Shown piece after piece: positions 34,869-43,544 of a stretch of DNA of 64,000 nt (position 1 is its first letter; every line of letters begins with the position of its first letter). The position numbers and the translations under genes are program-made. The notes below the pieces were generated by a model. The model worked only from the letters and a program-made list of their open reading frames with translations. It was not told the DNA's origin and made no database searches. Source of the DNA: Terrisporobacter petrolearius (GTDB lineage Bacteria; Bacillota; Clostridia; Peptostreptococcales; Peptostreptococcaceae); assembly GCF_032598785.1 (NCBI RefSeq), contig NZ_CP102984.1, one strand, 5' to 3'.

Positions 34869-35471
34869 TTATCTTAAAGATTTACTCATTAAGTAGCTTA
34901 ATGATTTTTTAATAATATCCTCTGTATTTAGTCCGTCTTTTTTACATTTTTGCACTGCATCTTTTGACTCTTGTAAAGAATATCCAAGGGCTACCAAGGC
35001 ATCTACTGCTTCATCTTGAGAAATTGCTACTGGCTGATTAGTTAATAAAGTTGCTTCAAATTCCACGTTATTTTTGTCTATTTTATCCTTAAGCTCTAGG
35101 ACTATTCTTTCTGCTGTTTTCTTACCCACCCCTGGAGCTTTTGATAGTTTGCCTATATCCTCGCTTAATATGTACGCTCCAATTTGTTTTGGCGAAGCAA
35201 AAGATAATATACCAAGACCAACTTTAGGACCTATTTTAGAAATAGATGTTAGCAATTCAAACATCCTCAATTCTTCTTTATCATAAAATCCACAAAGACT
35301 CATATTATCTTCTTTTACTATAAGCTTTGTATAAATTTTGCATTCTTGTCCTAATTGTACCTTCATTATAGTATTGGCCGAGGCGTTGATTTTATATCCT
35401 ATACCATTATTCTCAATTACAATATGATCTAAACTAATTTCTTCTATTATTCCTTTTATATAGCTATACAT
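34869..35471 (-). CDS. ruvA: Holliday junction-binding subunit
   Basis: 200 aa. An N-terminal OB fold (MYSYIKGIIEEISLDHIVIE) is followed by tandem helix-hairpin-helix motifs (LTSISKIGPKVGLGIL and KAPGVGKKTAERIVLELK) and a C-terminal UBA-like domain that contacts RuvB. It lies 10 bp after ruvC. Confidence 0.98.
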   Translation of the reverse strand: MYSYIKGIIEEISLDHIVIENNGIGYKINASANTIMKVQLGQECKIYTKLIVKEDNMSLCGFYDKEELRMFELLTSISKIGPKVGLGILSFASPKQIGAYILSEDIGKLSKAPGVGKKTAERIVLELKDKIDKNNVEFEATLLTNQPVAISQDEAVDALVALGYSLQESKDAVQKCKKDGLNTEDIIKKSLSYLMSKSLR

Positions 35472-35481
35472 GATTTTCTCC

Positions 35482-35985
35482 TTATTTCATACCTATGTTT
35501 TTTAATGTCTTTTCAAGCTTATTTGCATGAGCATGACATATTGCTACAGCTAAAGCATCTGCAACATCATCAGGTTTTGGTATTTCTTTTAAATTTAGCA
35601 CTGATGTAACCATTTGTTGAACCTGCGATTTTCCTGCTCTTCCATATCCAACCACACCTTGCTTAACTTGCAAAGGTGTGTATTCATAAATTGGTTTGTC
35701 ATTATGAGAGCACCCTAACAAGATTACTCCTCTGGCTTGTGCTACCGTAATTGCTGTTTTTACGTTTTTGTTGAAGAATAATTCCTCTACTCCAACTTCA
35801 TCTATATTATAGTTTTTTATAAGAAGGTCTATACCTTTATAAATTTTCTCTAACCTTTTTGTTGTGTCCATAGTTGATGGAGTTGTTATCGCACCATAAT
35901 CAATAACTCTAAATTTATTATTTTTATATTCGATTATTCCATAACCTACTATGGCTATTCCTGGATCTATTCCTAATATTATCAT
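35482..35985 (-). CDS. ruvC: Holliday junction resolvase
   Basis: 167-aa RNase-H-fold resolvase. The catalytic acid motif GIDPGIAIVGYG is at the start, VGVEELFFNKN near residue 63, and DDVADALAVAICHAH near the end supplies the last acids. It is first in ruvCAB, with an SOS-box-like sequence about 35 bp upstream. Confidence 0.98.
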   Translation of the reverse strand: MIILGIDPGIAIVGYGIIEYKNNKFRVIDYGAITTPSTMDTTKRLEKIYKGIDLLIKNYNIDEVGVEELFFNKNVKTAITVAQARGVILLGCSHNDKPIYEYTPLQVKQGVVGYGRAGKSQVQQMVTSVLNLKEIPKPDDVADALAVAICHAHANKLEKTLKNIGMK

Positions 35986-36017
35986 GAAACTAAAGACCTC
36001 CTATTAAGCTTTATACA

Positions 36018-36029
36018 AAACTTATGTTC
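36018..36029 (-). promoter_or_regulatory. Probable LexA (SOS) box before ruvC
   Basis: Read leftward: GAACATAAGTTT, fitting the Gram-positive GAACNNNNGTTY pattern. It lies 33-44 bp before the ruvC start, a promoter position. ruv genes are LexA targets in several clostridia. Confidence 0.55.
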
Positions 36030-36137
36030 TTTAATATTATACCATAGGATTGCAAAATTAGAGTAGTGTGATACATTATAAAAATCCACATTCTCCTTCA
36101 ACCTATACTAAAATACCTTATAAAAGTTTCAAAAAAC

Positions 36138-36174
36138 AAAATACCCTTATATAAAATTTTATATAAGGGTATTT
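36138..36174. terminator. Terminator after the BofC-like gene
   Basis: Long perfect stem AAATACCCTTATATAAAA and complement, just beyond the stop at 36202. Confidence 0.85.
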
Positions 36175-36201
36175 GATATTATTATGAAAATGCATTAAGT
36201 A

Positions 36202-36783
36202 TTAGCTTTCAAAATTTTCCAATCTTGTATATGCCTCGTCTTCACTATTTACTAATATTCCTGATGACAATTCATTTTGTACAGATTTTGGAAGAGAGTC
36301 TACTGAAATGTTTGTTTTTTCTAAATCAGTTTTTGTTCCATCTTTATCATATTTATATACATGTACAAATCCATCTTTTTCTTCAATAGAATATTTATTT
36401 GCTTTTGAAGGCTCTTTTGCCTGTGAGTTAGATAAAATAATTTCGTACTGATTCATACTTGCTATTTCTTTATTTGGATATTTGTCTTTAAAATAAGACA
36501 CTATTTCATCTTTACTTTTATTTAATAAGTCCTTAGGTATAGTTCCAATCATTTTTGGACTCTCATAAGTTCCACTACTTGTTATTTGACCTTGTACCCA
36601 AATTTCACAATCTGAATTAAGATTAAAAACCTCTTTAGATTCTGTTTTTGACTGAAGAACTTGTCTAGTTTGATGAGTATCCTTAATTTGTACACCTATA
36701 CCTATTCCACATGATAAAACAATTACTCCTAATAATACTAATGTTGGCACTTTCCAAGAAAATTCTTTTTTCTTTTCGAACAT
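36202..36783 (-). CDS. BofC-like protein with N-terminal membrane anchor
   Basis: 193 aa. One N-terminal membrane helix (about 12-30), then an exported or lumenal part. The end (SLPKSVQNELSSGILVNSEDEAYTRLENFES) resembles the BofC C-terminal domain; BofC in Bacillus delays SpoIVB-driven sigma-K activation in the forespore. A SpoIVB gene is present at 59.9 kb. The match is by eye and only at the C-terminus, so a spore role is likely but not certain. It precedes ruvC on the same strand but has its own terminator. Confidence 0.6.
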   Translation of the reverse strand: MFEKKKEFSWKVPTLVLLGVIVLSCGIGIGVQIKDTHQTRQVLQSKTESKEVFNLNSDCEIWVQGQITSSGTYESPKMIGTIPKDLLNKSKDEIVSYFKDKYPNKEIASMNQYEIILSNSQAKEPSKANKYSIEEKDGFVHVYKYDKDGTKTDLEKTNISVDSLPKSVQNELSSGILVNSEDEAYTRLENFES

Positions 36784-36939
36784 AAAATAACCTCCTTACT
36801 TACGTTATTTTCTATGATATATTTCCTTCATATTTTAGAAAAAAATAGTAACTTTTATTAAGGTATTTTTGTCTCATTTGCCTAGTTTTATACATATTAT
36901 AAAGTAATATTTTATTTTAAATACATGGAGGTGATTTTA

Positions 36940-37251
36940 TTGAGTGAAAATATTAAAAATTTAGTTGATAGATTAGACTTTATAGAGTTTAAACAAAATA
37001 TAATTTTTTTTAAACCTCCCCAACATAGTACACAACTTTTCTATGAGCTTACATTGGAAGACTTTTTAAAAATCAGAGATTTTACTATAGAATATTCATT
37101 AAAAATAGAAAATGAAGAGCTTGTTTCTTTAGGCGATTTTGAAAAGAAATTAATTGATATTTGGCCACCGGCAAAGTCTTATCCTTTATCAGCTTCTTTA
37201 ATTTCTCGAATATTAATGGGGAAAAATTTATATTCTAGATTAACATCTTAA
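36940..37251 (+). CDS. Hypothetical protein, about 103 aa
   Basis: Start taken as TTG at 36940, because GGAGGTGATT lies at correct distance; the ATG at 36925 overlaps that ribosome site. The protein is helical, with KPPQHSTQLFYELTLEDFLKI in the middle and WPPAKSYP near the end. No cysteines or membrane segments. I do not recognise a family. Confidence 0.65.
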   Translation: MSENIKNLVDRLDFIEFKQNIIFFKPPQHSTQLFYELTLEDFLKIRDFTIEYSLKIENEELVSLGDFEKKLIDIWPPAKSYPLSASLISRILMGKNLYSRLTS

Positions 37252-37413
37252 ATATTGTTCTTAAAGCCATCTCTTAACATAAGTCTTGGCTTTTATTTTT
37301 ATAAATTAAAAAAGTATACAATGTAAATTATTCAAATTTAATTTTTTATCATCATATTTTTCGTGAATTTAGTCCATACTAATTATTGATTAATTAAAAA
37401 GGAGGTTTTTATT

Positions 37414-37737
37414 ATGGCATTAGTAGGTTGTAATGTTAATAATTGCGCATACAATACCAACGGTAATTGTTACGCAAATAAAATATCCGTAAATGGCAAA
37501 AAAGCAAGAACTAGTAATAACACTTGCTGTAGTTCTTTTGTAAACGAATCTGGTTATAGTGATTTTAGTAATAGCGCCCTAGACAATACTCAATGTAGTT
37601 CTGTAAATTGTACTGTAAAAACATGTGTAAATAATGCAGGTGTGATTTGCGCATTAAGAGATGTTGCTATAACATCTAATGCAGATAGCGCAAATGCTTT
37701 ATCACAAACATATTGTGGAAGCTTTAGATGTAAGTAA
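37414..37737 (+). CDS. Tandem DUF1540 cysteine-rich protein
   Basis: 107 aa made of two copies of a roughly 40-residue module: GCNVNNCAYNTNGNCYANKI...CCSSF and VNCTVKTCVNNAGVICALRDV...YCGSF. This is the DUF1540 pattern, four spaced cysteines per module, seen in small clostridial proteins and sometimes abundant in spores or stress. Metal or disulfide binding is likely. A strong AGGAGG site precedes the ATG, suggesting high expression. Confidence 0.85.
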   Translation: MALVGCNVNNCAYNTNGNCYANKISVNGKKARTSNNTCCSSFVNESGYSDFSNSALDNTQCSSVNCTVKTCVNNAGVICALRDVAITSNADSANALSQTYCGSFRCK

Positions 37738-37757
37738 TTACAATAATCTTTACATAA

Positions 37758-37788
37758 AAAAAGATTGGAACCTACGTTCCAATCTTTT
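37758..37788. terminator. Bidirectional terminator
   Basis: Stem AAAAGATTGGAAC / GTTCCAATCTTTT between convergent genes, with T-runs on both sides. Confidence 0.9.
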
Positions 37789-38258
37789 TAATCTTCTAGC
37801 AAATCTTTATACAAATCTTTATCTTCTCTATTTAAATACACATATCTAGTAACTATTTTCTCTTCATCGTCATATTTATCTAATACTTTTATAGCATGAT
37901 CATCCGTTGCTACGGTAACAACCTCACTTTCATGCTCATCAAACATATTATTAATAACCTGTCTAAGTTGTCTCATACTTCCATCAAATAATTCTACAGA
38001 GTCTATACTTATATATTGTTCATTTATACCACCTTCAAATGTAGTCATTAAAAAATATACTTTTTTACAGTGGTTACAAGATGCTATTATTTTTTCTTCT
38101 CTTAGTATGTATGCTCCTGCCATACTTTTTTCTGGCTTAATTCTAAGCTCTGATTCATTAACTTCTTTAAATAAAATTTTTAACTTTTCTTCTTCATTAC
38201 AACTACATATCTTTCTTTTCAAATCTGCTTTTGTTAAATACTTTGTAACAGTAACCAT
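37788..38258 (-). CDS. Cysteine-motif protein, paralogue A
   Basis: 156 aa, unknown. An N-terminal CxC (KRKICSCNEEEKLKI, about residue 18) and a CNHC near residue 61 could form a zinc site. The rest is charged with no membrane segment. It resembles the next gene upstream (38342-38752) over the first 90 residues, so the pair arose by duplication. It is the second gene of that pair. Confidence 0.7.
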   Translation of the reverse strand: MVTVTKYLTKADLKRKICSCNEEEKLKILFKEVNESELRIKPEKSMAGAYILREEKIIASCNHCKKVYFLMTTFEGGINEQYISIDSVELFDGSMRQLRQVINNMFDEHESEVVTVATDDHAIKVLDKYDDEEKIVTRYVYLNREDKDLYKDLLED

Positions 38259-38291
38259 ATTAATTATCTCCTATACTTTTTTCAGAAAAAT

Positions 38292-38308
38292 AAAGGCATT
38301 ACGCCTTT
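38292..38308. terminator. Small hairpin between the paralogues
   Basis: AAAGGC / GCCTTT with a 5-base loop, between the two paralogous genes; weak terminator or processing site. Confidence 0.4.
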
Positions 38309-38341
38309 ATTAATAACTTTATCTACATATACAAGGCGTTA

Positions 38342-38752
38342 CTACTTTTCCATAAATACATACTCTAATGTTTTTAAATCTCCTTCTCTATCATCTTTAA
38401 TTAGCTTTGTCAAAAAATTTTCTGATTTTATGATTGATACAACGTCATAAGAATTATAGTTTTTTGTTATATTTTCTTTTACTTGAGGATATTTTTCTTC
38501 TATAAAATTTACTTTTCCTACTTCGTAGTTATCTCCATTTATATCTGATAAATGCTTTAAATTAAATCTATATGTACTTCCACATTTAGAGCAAACAGCT
38601 ATAATGTCACTGTTAATTTCTTTAGTAGACTCCTTTTTATTTTCAACCATACTGGAATGGCAATATAATATTCTATATTTTTTACATTCTGAACATTTAC
38701 ATATCTTCTTATCTAAATCATTATTATAAATATATTTTGGTGTGTATAACAT
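38342..38752 (-). CDS. Cysteine-motif protein, paralogue B
   Basis: 136 aa. It has KKICKCSECKKYRILYC near residue 15 and CSKCGSTYRFNLKHL near residue 55, two cysteine clusters that suggest a zinc ribbon. The start MLYTPKYIYNNDLDKKI parallels MVTVTKYLTKADLKRKI of the neighbour. Function unknown; nucleic-acid or metal binding is only a guess. GGGG site before the ATG. Confidence 0.7.
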   Translation of the reverse strand: MLYTPKYIYNNDLDKKICKCSECKKYRILYCHSSMVENKKESTKEINSDIIAVCSKCGSTYRFNLKHLSDINGDNYEVGKVNFIEEKYPQVKENITKNYNSYDVVSIIKSENFLTKLIKDDREGDLKTLEYVFMEK

Positions 38753-38829
38753 ACGTTTTACCCCTTTCTATTTCCATGATTTTGTTTTTATTCTAAACCT
38801 ATGTATATGTAGCTCTTTATCGATATAAA

Positions 38830-38925
38830 AAATCCACTTCTCCTGAGCCACATGTCAGCAAAACACTTTATATTGCCAACGACATATCTTCACTACTACT
38901 TCAGATAAATCTGCTACTCAAAATT
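38830..38925 (-). ncRNA. Possible structured leader RNA, unidentified
   Basis: Read leftward: CAGA-TTTA-TCTG mini-hairpin, then ATATGTC ... GACATGT with inner GCAA / TTGC pairing, then a T6 run at 38827-38832. It is more GC-rich than its surroundings and lies about 80 bases before paralogue B. I do not recognise an Rfam family. Confidence 0.25.
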
Positions 38926-39019
38926 TAATTTTTATGTCATTTCCTCTTTATACTATTGTATCATCATATTTTATAATTTTAGGAATATTTTGTAATTTTT
39001 TTATTGTTTTTATTCACAA

Positions 39020-39051
39020 AAAAAGCTAGATATTTTCCATATCTAACTTTT
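39020..39051. terminator. Terminator after the RING-like gene
   Basis: Stem AAAAGCTAGATAT / ATATCTAACTTTT with one mismatch, beyond the stop at 39069. Confidence 0.75.
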
Positions 39052-39068
39052 ACATTATAAATTTATTA

Positions 39069-39257
39069 CTATTTACTTTTATCATTATCAAATTCCTCTT
39101 TTTTGATTTTATTATGACAATAAATACATTCTTCCTTTACGTCTTGCCAACATATCTTGTGATAAATATTATTACAGTTTTCACATACAGTTAGATCTTC
39201 TTCACTCATTATTTTTCCACCACAAACACAACATCGATTATTTAGAACCTCTTTCAT
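39069..39257 (-). CDS. Small RING/zinc-finger-like protein
   Basis: 62 aa. Cysteine/histidine spacing CCVCGGK...CENCNNIYHKICW...CIYCHNK is that of prokaryotic RING-type or treble-clef zinc fingers, binding two zinc ions. No other domain. AGGAAGG-type site before the ATG. Role unknown. Confidence 0.75.
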   Translation of the reverse strand: MKEVLNNRCCVCGGKIMSEEDLTVCENCNNIYHKICWQDVKEECIYCHNKIKKEEFDNDKSK

Positions 39258-39337
39258 ATAATCCCACCCTTCCTAATTAAATTATAATATTATTATTAAA
39301 TATATATTAATATTTCTTTTATTTTAAACATAAAAAT

Positions 39338-39370
39338 ATACCTTAGATCAAAAATTATAATCTAAGGTAT
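39338..39370. terminator. Terminator after the membrane protein gene
   Basis: Stem ATACCTTAGAT / ATCTAAGGTAT, beyond the stop at 39407. Confidence 0.8.
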
Positions 39371-39406
39371 ATTAGCTAATAGTAATACTATAAAAATCTA
39401 TCTATT

Positions 39407-40315
39407 TCAATTTTCGATTATCCTTAAAAATCTATATACATATCTTTTATCTAAATCACATAACTTATAATTTTTTTTAGATGCTATTTTTGTTGCTTTG
39501 CTTTTATCTAAGACTACCTTATCAAATATTTCTAACTCTAAATATGTATCATCAATACCACTTGTGGCATCTGTAAGATCTATTGTTTTTTTATTTTTTA
39601 AGCTTATTTTATAATAAAAGTCACCCTTATTACCAAATAGCAATTTTCTTTTCCCTAAAAAGCCAGTATTAATATTAGTAATATCATCATATGCATACTT
39701 CACGCCCATAGGATTATAAAAATTATAATCTATGATTTTATCTTTAGTTATAACAGTTATACCTGTGATACACATATATAATAAAACTAAATTTAATGTT
39801 ACAACCTTGATAATATTTCTTTTTATAAAGTTTATTAGATTACATGCCCATTCTTTTTCATCTGAATCTATTTTTCTTATTTTGTATAAAATAGCAATTA
39901 TCATAATTAGTACTTCTATTTCAAATAATAATATTCCATAATTATATGGTGGTTTAAATACATACATTAAATAATCATTTGGAACAAATATTTTAAACTG
40001 CAACCAATCAATACCTGCAAATATTAATAGAGTTAAAACTAATGCTAAAATAATACCTAATATATATCCAAGTGTTCCACTTATTTTTTTATCTTTTTGC
40101 TGTAAGTAAGATTTCCAAATTAACGTAAGTATTACAGTTACTACTATAGATAAACTACCTTTAAGTCCAATTGAGCTATAGTTTTTTTCCTCAATATCCA
40201 TATAAAATCCCAGTATTGGTGCCATCAAAGTTATTGTAATTAATATTTGAAAAATTAAACTACGTTGTGCAATTGCATCTAAGTCCCATATAAGTTCTGC
40301 ATATCCTCTATACAT
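39407..40315 (-). CDS. Polytopic membrane protein linked to a MerR regulator
   Basis: 302 aa. About five membrane helices (roughly 20-40, 50-67, 80-105, 120-140 and 170-190), then a C-terminal soluble domain of about 100 residues. Its first 37 bases overlap the MerR gene upstream, so the two are coupled and the membrane protein is the likely partner or target of the regulator. No transporter motif is recognised. Confidence 0.75.
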   Translation of the reverse strand: MYRGYAELIWDLDAIAQRSLIFQILITITLMAPILGFYMDIEEKNYSSIGLKGSLSIVVTVILTLIWKSYLQQKDKKISGTLGYILGIILALVLTLLIFAGIDWLQFKIFVPNDYLMYVFKPPYNYGILLFEIEVLIMIIAILYKIRKIDSDEKEWACNLINFIKRNIIKVVTLNLVLLYMCITGITVITKDKIIDYNFYNPMGVKYAYDDITNINTGFLGKRKLLFGNKGDFYYKISLKNKKTIDLTDATSGIDDTYLELEIFDKVVLDKSKATKIASKKNYKLCDLDKRYVYRFLRIIEN

Positions 40316-40674
40316 TCTACATCTTCTATATATTCATTTATATTTATGTCTTTCTTTCTACTTATATCTTTTAATAGATTCTTAATAACATCTTCCTTAC
40401 CTTCTATATTAACTTTATCATTTTCCAACTCTTTTATTTTTTCTTCTAATATACATTTTAGAGATACTTTTTCATTCTTAAGTTCCTTTATTTTATAAAT
40501 TGGAATATCTAATTTTAATAATAGTTTTATATATTTTAACTGTTCAATATTTTCTTCATCATATTGCCTATCTGAATTACAATTTCTTTTTACAATAATC
40601 AATCCTTCACTTTCATAAAAATGAATAGTATCCTCTGATAAGCCTGTGGCTAACTCCACATCTTTAATCTCCAT
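40279..40674 (-). CDS. MerR-family transcriptional regulator
   Basis: 131 aa. The N-terminal winged helix (MEIKDVELATGLSEDTIHFYESEGLI ..., residues 1-70) is typical, with the IHFYESEGLI turn. A coiled coil follows (about 75-115). No cysteine metal site of the MerR/CueR type, so the ligand is probably organic or protein. It overlaps the membrane protein gene downstream. Confidence 0.88.
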   Translation of the reverse strand: MEIKDVELATGLSEDTIHFYESEGLIIVKRNCNSDRQYDEENIEQLKYIKLLLKLDIPIYKIKELKNEKVSLKCILEEKIKELENDKVNIEGKEDVIKNLLKDISRKKDININEYIEDVECIEDMQNLYGT

Positions 40675-40771
40675 ATGCTCCCCCCTTAAATATTGTATTG
40701 GATATTTTTGTATAAATAACTTATCTTTATTAAAATATCAGTTATCTTTACAAATTTCAATTATAAAAATA

Positions 40772-40830
40772 AAAATACCTCCAATTAATCAATATAGATT
40801 TCTCTATACATCATAATTAGAGGTGTTTTT
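40772..40830. terminator. Bidirectional terminator, original end of yebC unit
   Basis: ACCTC...AATTA pairs with TAATT...GAGGT around an inner TATAG/CTATA stem, flanked by A- and T-runs. It lies about 140 bp beyond the displaced original yebC stop. Confidence 0.65.
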
Positions 40831-40967
40831 ATTTTACTTAACACTCTAAACGTATTTCATTATATTTTTATACGAAATATTCGATGTTTGTCATAACAAT
40901 CACGATTTTTAAAATCATTTCCCAATTTGAAATCTACGTAGTTGTTGGTATTACTTAATTCCAAAAA

Positions 40968-41137
40968 CTACTCTGTTATTTCCCAGTTATGGAATACATT
41001 TTGTACATCATCGTCATCTTCAAGTAAGTCTATTAATTTTTCCATAGATTTAACTTGACCTTCTTCTGATAGTACAGTTGTAGTTTGAGGCACTAATTTT
41101 ACATCAGCAGATACAAATTCATATCCTTTTTCTACTA
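40968..41137 (-). pseudogene. Displaced original 3' end of yebC
   Basis: Encodes the last 50-odd residues of YebC (VEKGYEFVSADVKLVPQTTT ... ending HNWEITE). It has no start signals of its own. The first 158 bp are the direct repeat of the intact gene; the final codons WEITE differ from the WEQA of the present gene, because the element supplied a new 3' end. Confidence 0.9.
40980..41137. repeat. 158-bp direct repeat, distal att site of the yebC element
   Basis: Identical to 47425-47582 except one base (41085 T versus 47530 C, a synonymous Gln codon change). Offset is exactly 6,445 bp with no gaps. Confidence 0.93.
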
Positions 41138-41150
41138 AAAAATAACTTTG

Positions 41151-41162
41151 TATTCCGTAATT
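41151..41162. repeat. Putative integrase-binding repeat, left end
   Basis: TATTCCGTAATT, identical to 47289-47300 near the other end; a variant TATTCCATAATT is at 47310-47321, and the inverse TTATGGAATA is inside both att repeats. Confidence 0.45.
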
Positions 41163-41387
41163 CTTTATCGACACTTAATTTTCTTATTATTAATGTAAAA
41201 ACCTTAATCATTTACCTAAAGATTATACTAAATATATTCCATAGTCAAGTCATTATAATAATGTTTTTGTAGACTTTAAAAGTGTACCTGTAGACTTTAC
41301 TCCCAATAATTATCGTAAAAAGTTATAAAAAGAAGCTAAAATTAGACTATTATATTTTTTTATTGAAATATAGAAGTAAAACACTTA

Positions 41388-42434
41388 TTATATTTCGTCA
41401 TATGTACTAATTCCTCTTATTATATGATTTACATATCTATTTCTATTTAGATCCTCTGTTCTATTAACTTCATTTTGACAATCCTCATATATCTTATTCT
41501 TTTGTCCAGTAAACTCCATTATTACATACTGGCTCATCCTCTGTTTAATCATTTGAATTATTGCATATTTTTGTAACCCTCTAGCTGTAAACGGATCTTT
41601 ATATAATTTATCTTTATTAATTTCTAAATAATCCATTTTTATTGATTTTAAAATATCATTCATAAAGCTACTTGTTATTTTATTATTATCACCTGTAACA
41701 AACAATAACTCACAATTCAAGTTCTTAAAATCTTTTTTTCGTTCTAAATAATCATCAATCTCTTGAGCCAAACTATATGGTAATTCTATATAAATACTAT
41801 TTTCCATAACCCCTTTGTAGTCAATTCTTAAAATTCTTTTCTCAGATAAATAATCTGAACTCCTTATATTCGCTAACTTATTTAGGCTAAATCCATATAG
41901 TAGAAATAATTTTATAATTATACTTACTTGATTTTGTTTAATATCTACAGATTTATCTCTTTTAGTATGTTGTATGTCTTTTAAATATTTAATAATAAAC
42001 TTGTACTGTTCTAGATTAATCGCTGGATGTGTTTCTTTCTTCTTTAACTCTATTCCCTTGTTTATTAAGATATTTTGAATTTCACTATTAAGCGATGTAA
42101 AAGGCTTGTATTTCATTAGATTCGAATTAGGATATTTATTAAATAACAATTCATCAAATAATCTATTTATCGATACTAAATAGTCATCTATAGATGATAA
42201 GCTTTTTACATTTTCATTATTCGTAACATAGTATATAGTTGCATTTATAATATCACTTTTAGTAAATTCATCCCTAAATATATCTCCTATATCGATACTA
42301 TTATTTTTATTTTCAATGATATATGGTACTAAATAATCCCTCAATTTAGGTATATATTGGTTATATTCTTCTTGTGTAAGTTTTTCACCAAATTCATAAA
42401 TAATATTTAATAGTTTTTCTCTCATAAATCTCAC
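41388..42434 (-). CDS. Tyrosine-recombinase-fold protein, catalytically degenerate
   Basis: 348 aa. The order of segments follows phage-integrase proteins: core-binding helices (about 60-130), then LLYGFSLNKLANIRSSDY near 185 where the catalytic Arg of the usual LLYGTGLRISEL is missing, FTARGLQKYA near 283 where HxLRH has become RGLQK, and GQKNKIYED near 310 where the usual GH is GQ. Only the Tyr-like position (Y about 314) is kept. It may be an accessory or directionality protein that binds att DNA without cutting. It is the last gene of the element. Confidence 0.65.
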   Translation of the reverse strand: MRFMREKLLNIIYEFGEKLTQEEYNQYIPKLRDYLVPYIIENKNNSIDIGDIFRDEFTKSDIINATIYYVTNNENVKSLSSIDDYLVSINRLFDELLFNKYPNSNLMKYKPFTSLNSEIQNILINKGIELKKKETHPAINLEQYKFIIKYLKDIQHTKRDKSVDIKQNQVSIIIKLFLLYGFSLNKLANIRSSDYLSEKRILRIDYKGVMENSIYIELPYSLAQEIDDYLERKKDFKNLNCELLFVTGDNNKITSSFMNDILKSIKMDYLEINKDKLYKDPFTARGLQKYAIIQMIKQRMSQYVIMEFTGQKNKIYEDCQNEVNRTEDLNRNRYVNHIIRGISTYDEI

Positions 42435-42693
42435 CTCACTTAAATTAAATTAATAACTTTATTATACTATATTAAAAGTTTGAATAAAATTCCATTTTTA
42501 TTTAGTACTCTTACCGATTTAAAGCGAATTGTAGGCTTTCTAATTTTACACTTGAGTAATTTATCCTTTGTCGTGTAGAAGTATAAGTACTTAGTTAATC
42601 TATTGCTTATAATTTCAGTAAAAAATATAAAATACCCCCTCCACATGACCGTTTAAATTCGATTCTAATGAAAATAAAAAGACTAGATTAATT

Positions 42694-43299
42694 CTAGCCT
42701 TCTAATAGTTCTAAATATTTATATACTGTTGTTCTACTCATGTTACAAATTTTTGCTATATCACTTTTACTTATTTTTTTATCTCTATATAATTTGTAAG
42801 TATTCATAAACTTAGTATTTCCTTTTACTTCTTCAACTGTTGTTCTACTTCTACCTATTTGTTTTCCTTTATCTTTTGCATTATCCATTCCACTTTTAAC
42901 TCGTTCACTTATCATGTTACGTTCTAACTCTGCAAATACTCCTGATATTTGAATAAATGCTTTTGTCATTGGATCAAGTTCCCCATTAGTACAATCTACC
43001 GTTAAGCTATTTTTAATTATAAGTTTAAGCTTTTTTTCCTTAACTAAATCAATAATATCTATTAGTTGCTTTGTACTTCTGCTTATTCTACTAACTTCAG
43101 TTACAACTATTGTGTCACCTTGTTGTACTGTATCTAGTAATCTATTTAGTTCAACTCTATTTATTTTAGTACCACTTTGATATTCTTTATATATTGTTTC
43201 CTTTGTTGCTCCTAGTTCTATTAGTTCTCTTATCTGTCTATTTATGTCTTGTTTACTTTCATTTGTACTACAACGTGCATAACCATATATTTTGTTCAT
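42694..43299 (-). CDS. Serine recombinase (resolvase/invertase)
   Basis: 201 aa. The catalytic domain opens MNKIYGYARCSTNE with Ser11; VVTEVSRISRS and ERNMISERVKSGM are the other conserved blocks, and a C-terminal helix-turn-helix covers about 175-196. Size fits the small Tn3-resolvase/Hin group. In the element it could resolve dimers or invert DNA. TGTACA inverted repeats 43319-43370 upstream could be binding sites. Confidence 0.93.
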   Translation of the reverse strand: MNKIYGYARCSTNESKQDINRQIRELIELGATKETIYKEYQSGTKINRVELNRLLDTVQQGDTIVVTEVSRISRSTKQLIDIIDLVKEKKLKLIIKNSLTVDCTNGELDPMTKAFIQISGVFAELERNMISERVKSGMDNAKDKGKQIGRSRTTVEEVKGNTKFMNTYKLYRDKKISKSDIAKICNMSRTTVYKYLELLEG

Positions 43300-43512
43300 A
43301 TATATTTACCCCTTTCATGTACAATTCTTGATTATATAATAGCATACTTTTTCTCATTTGTACACAAAATGGTTATTAATTTTCATGAACACCTTTGTAT
43401 TGAATACACGTTGAAATTATCCTAAAATTTAATTATATTTCAATCACTTCATAATGTACACGATAACAAGTGTTTTATTGAACAATGCTAATATTTTCCT
43501 ATAAATAAAAAT

Positions 43513-43536
43513 AGCACCTACATATTTGTAAGTGCT
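43513..43536 (-). terminator. Terminator after the element's small gene
   Basis: AGCACCTACA / TGTAAGTGCT with one mismatch. Read leftward it is followed by ATTTTTAT. It separates the lipoprotein unit from the resolvase. Confidence 0.7.
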
Positions 43537-43544
43537 GATAATAT

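Larger units (their letters stand above)
38753..39068. other. 316-bp gene-free region
   Basis: It holds no supported coding sequence. The middle (about 38830-38930) shows paired segments on the minus strand described separately; the right end carries the terminator of the RING-like gene. Confidence 0.5.

Noticed and set aside
40968..41174. 68-aa open frame containing a YebC C-terminus
   Set aside because: Its first 13 residues come from element DNA read by chance and it has no ribosome site; it is the displaced yebC tail, not a gene.
42679..42702. Hairpin at the end of the resolvase gene
   Set aside because: Short and overlapping the coding end; too weak to call a terminator with confidence.
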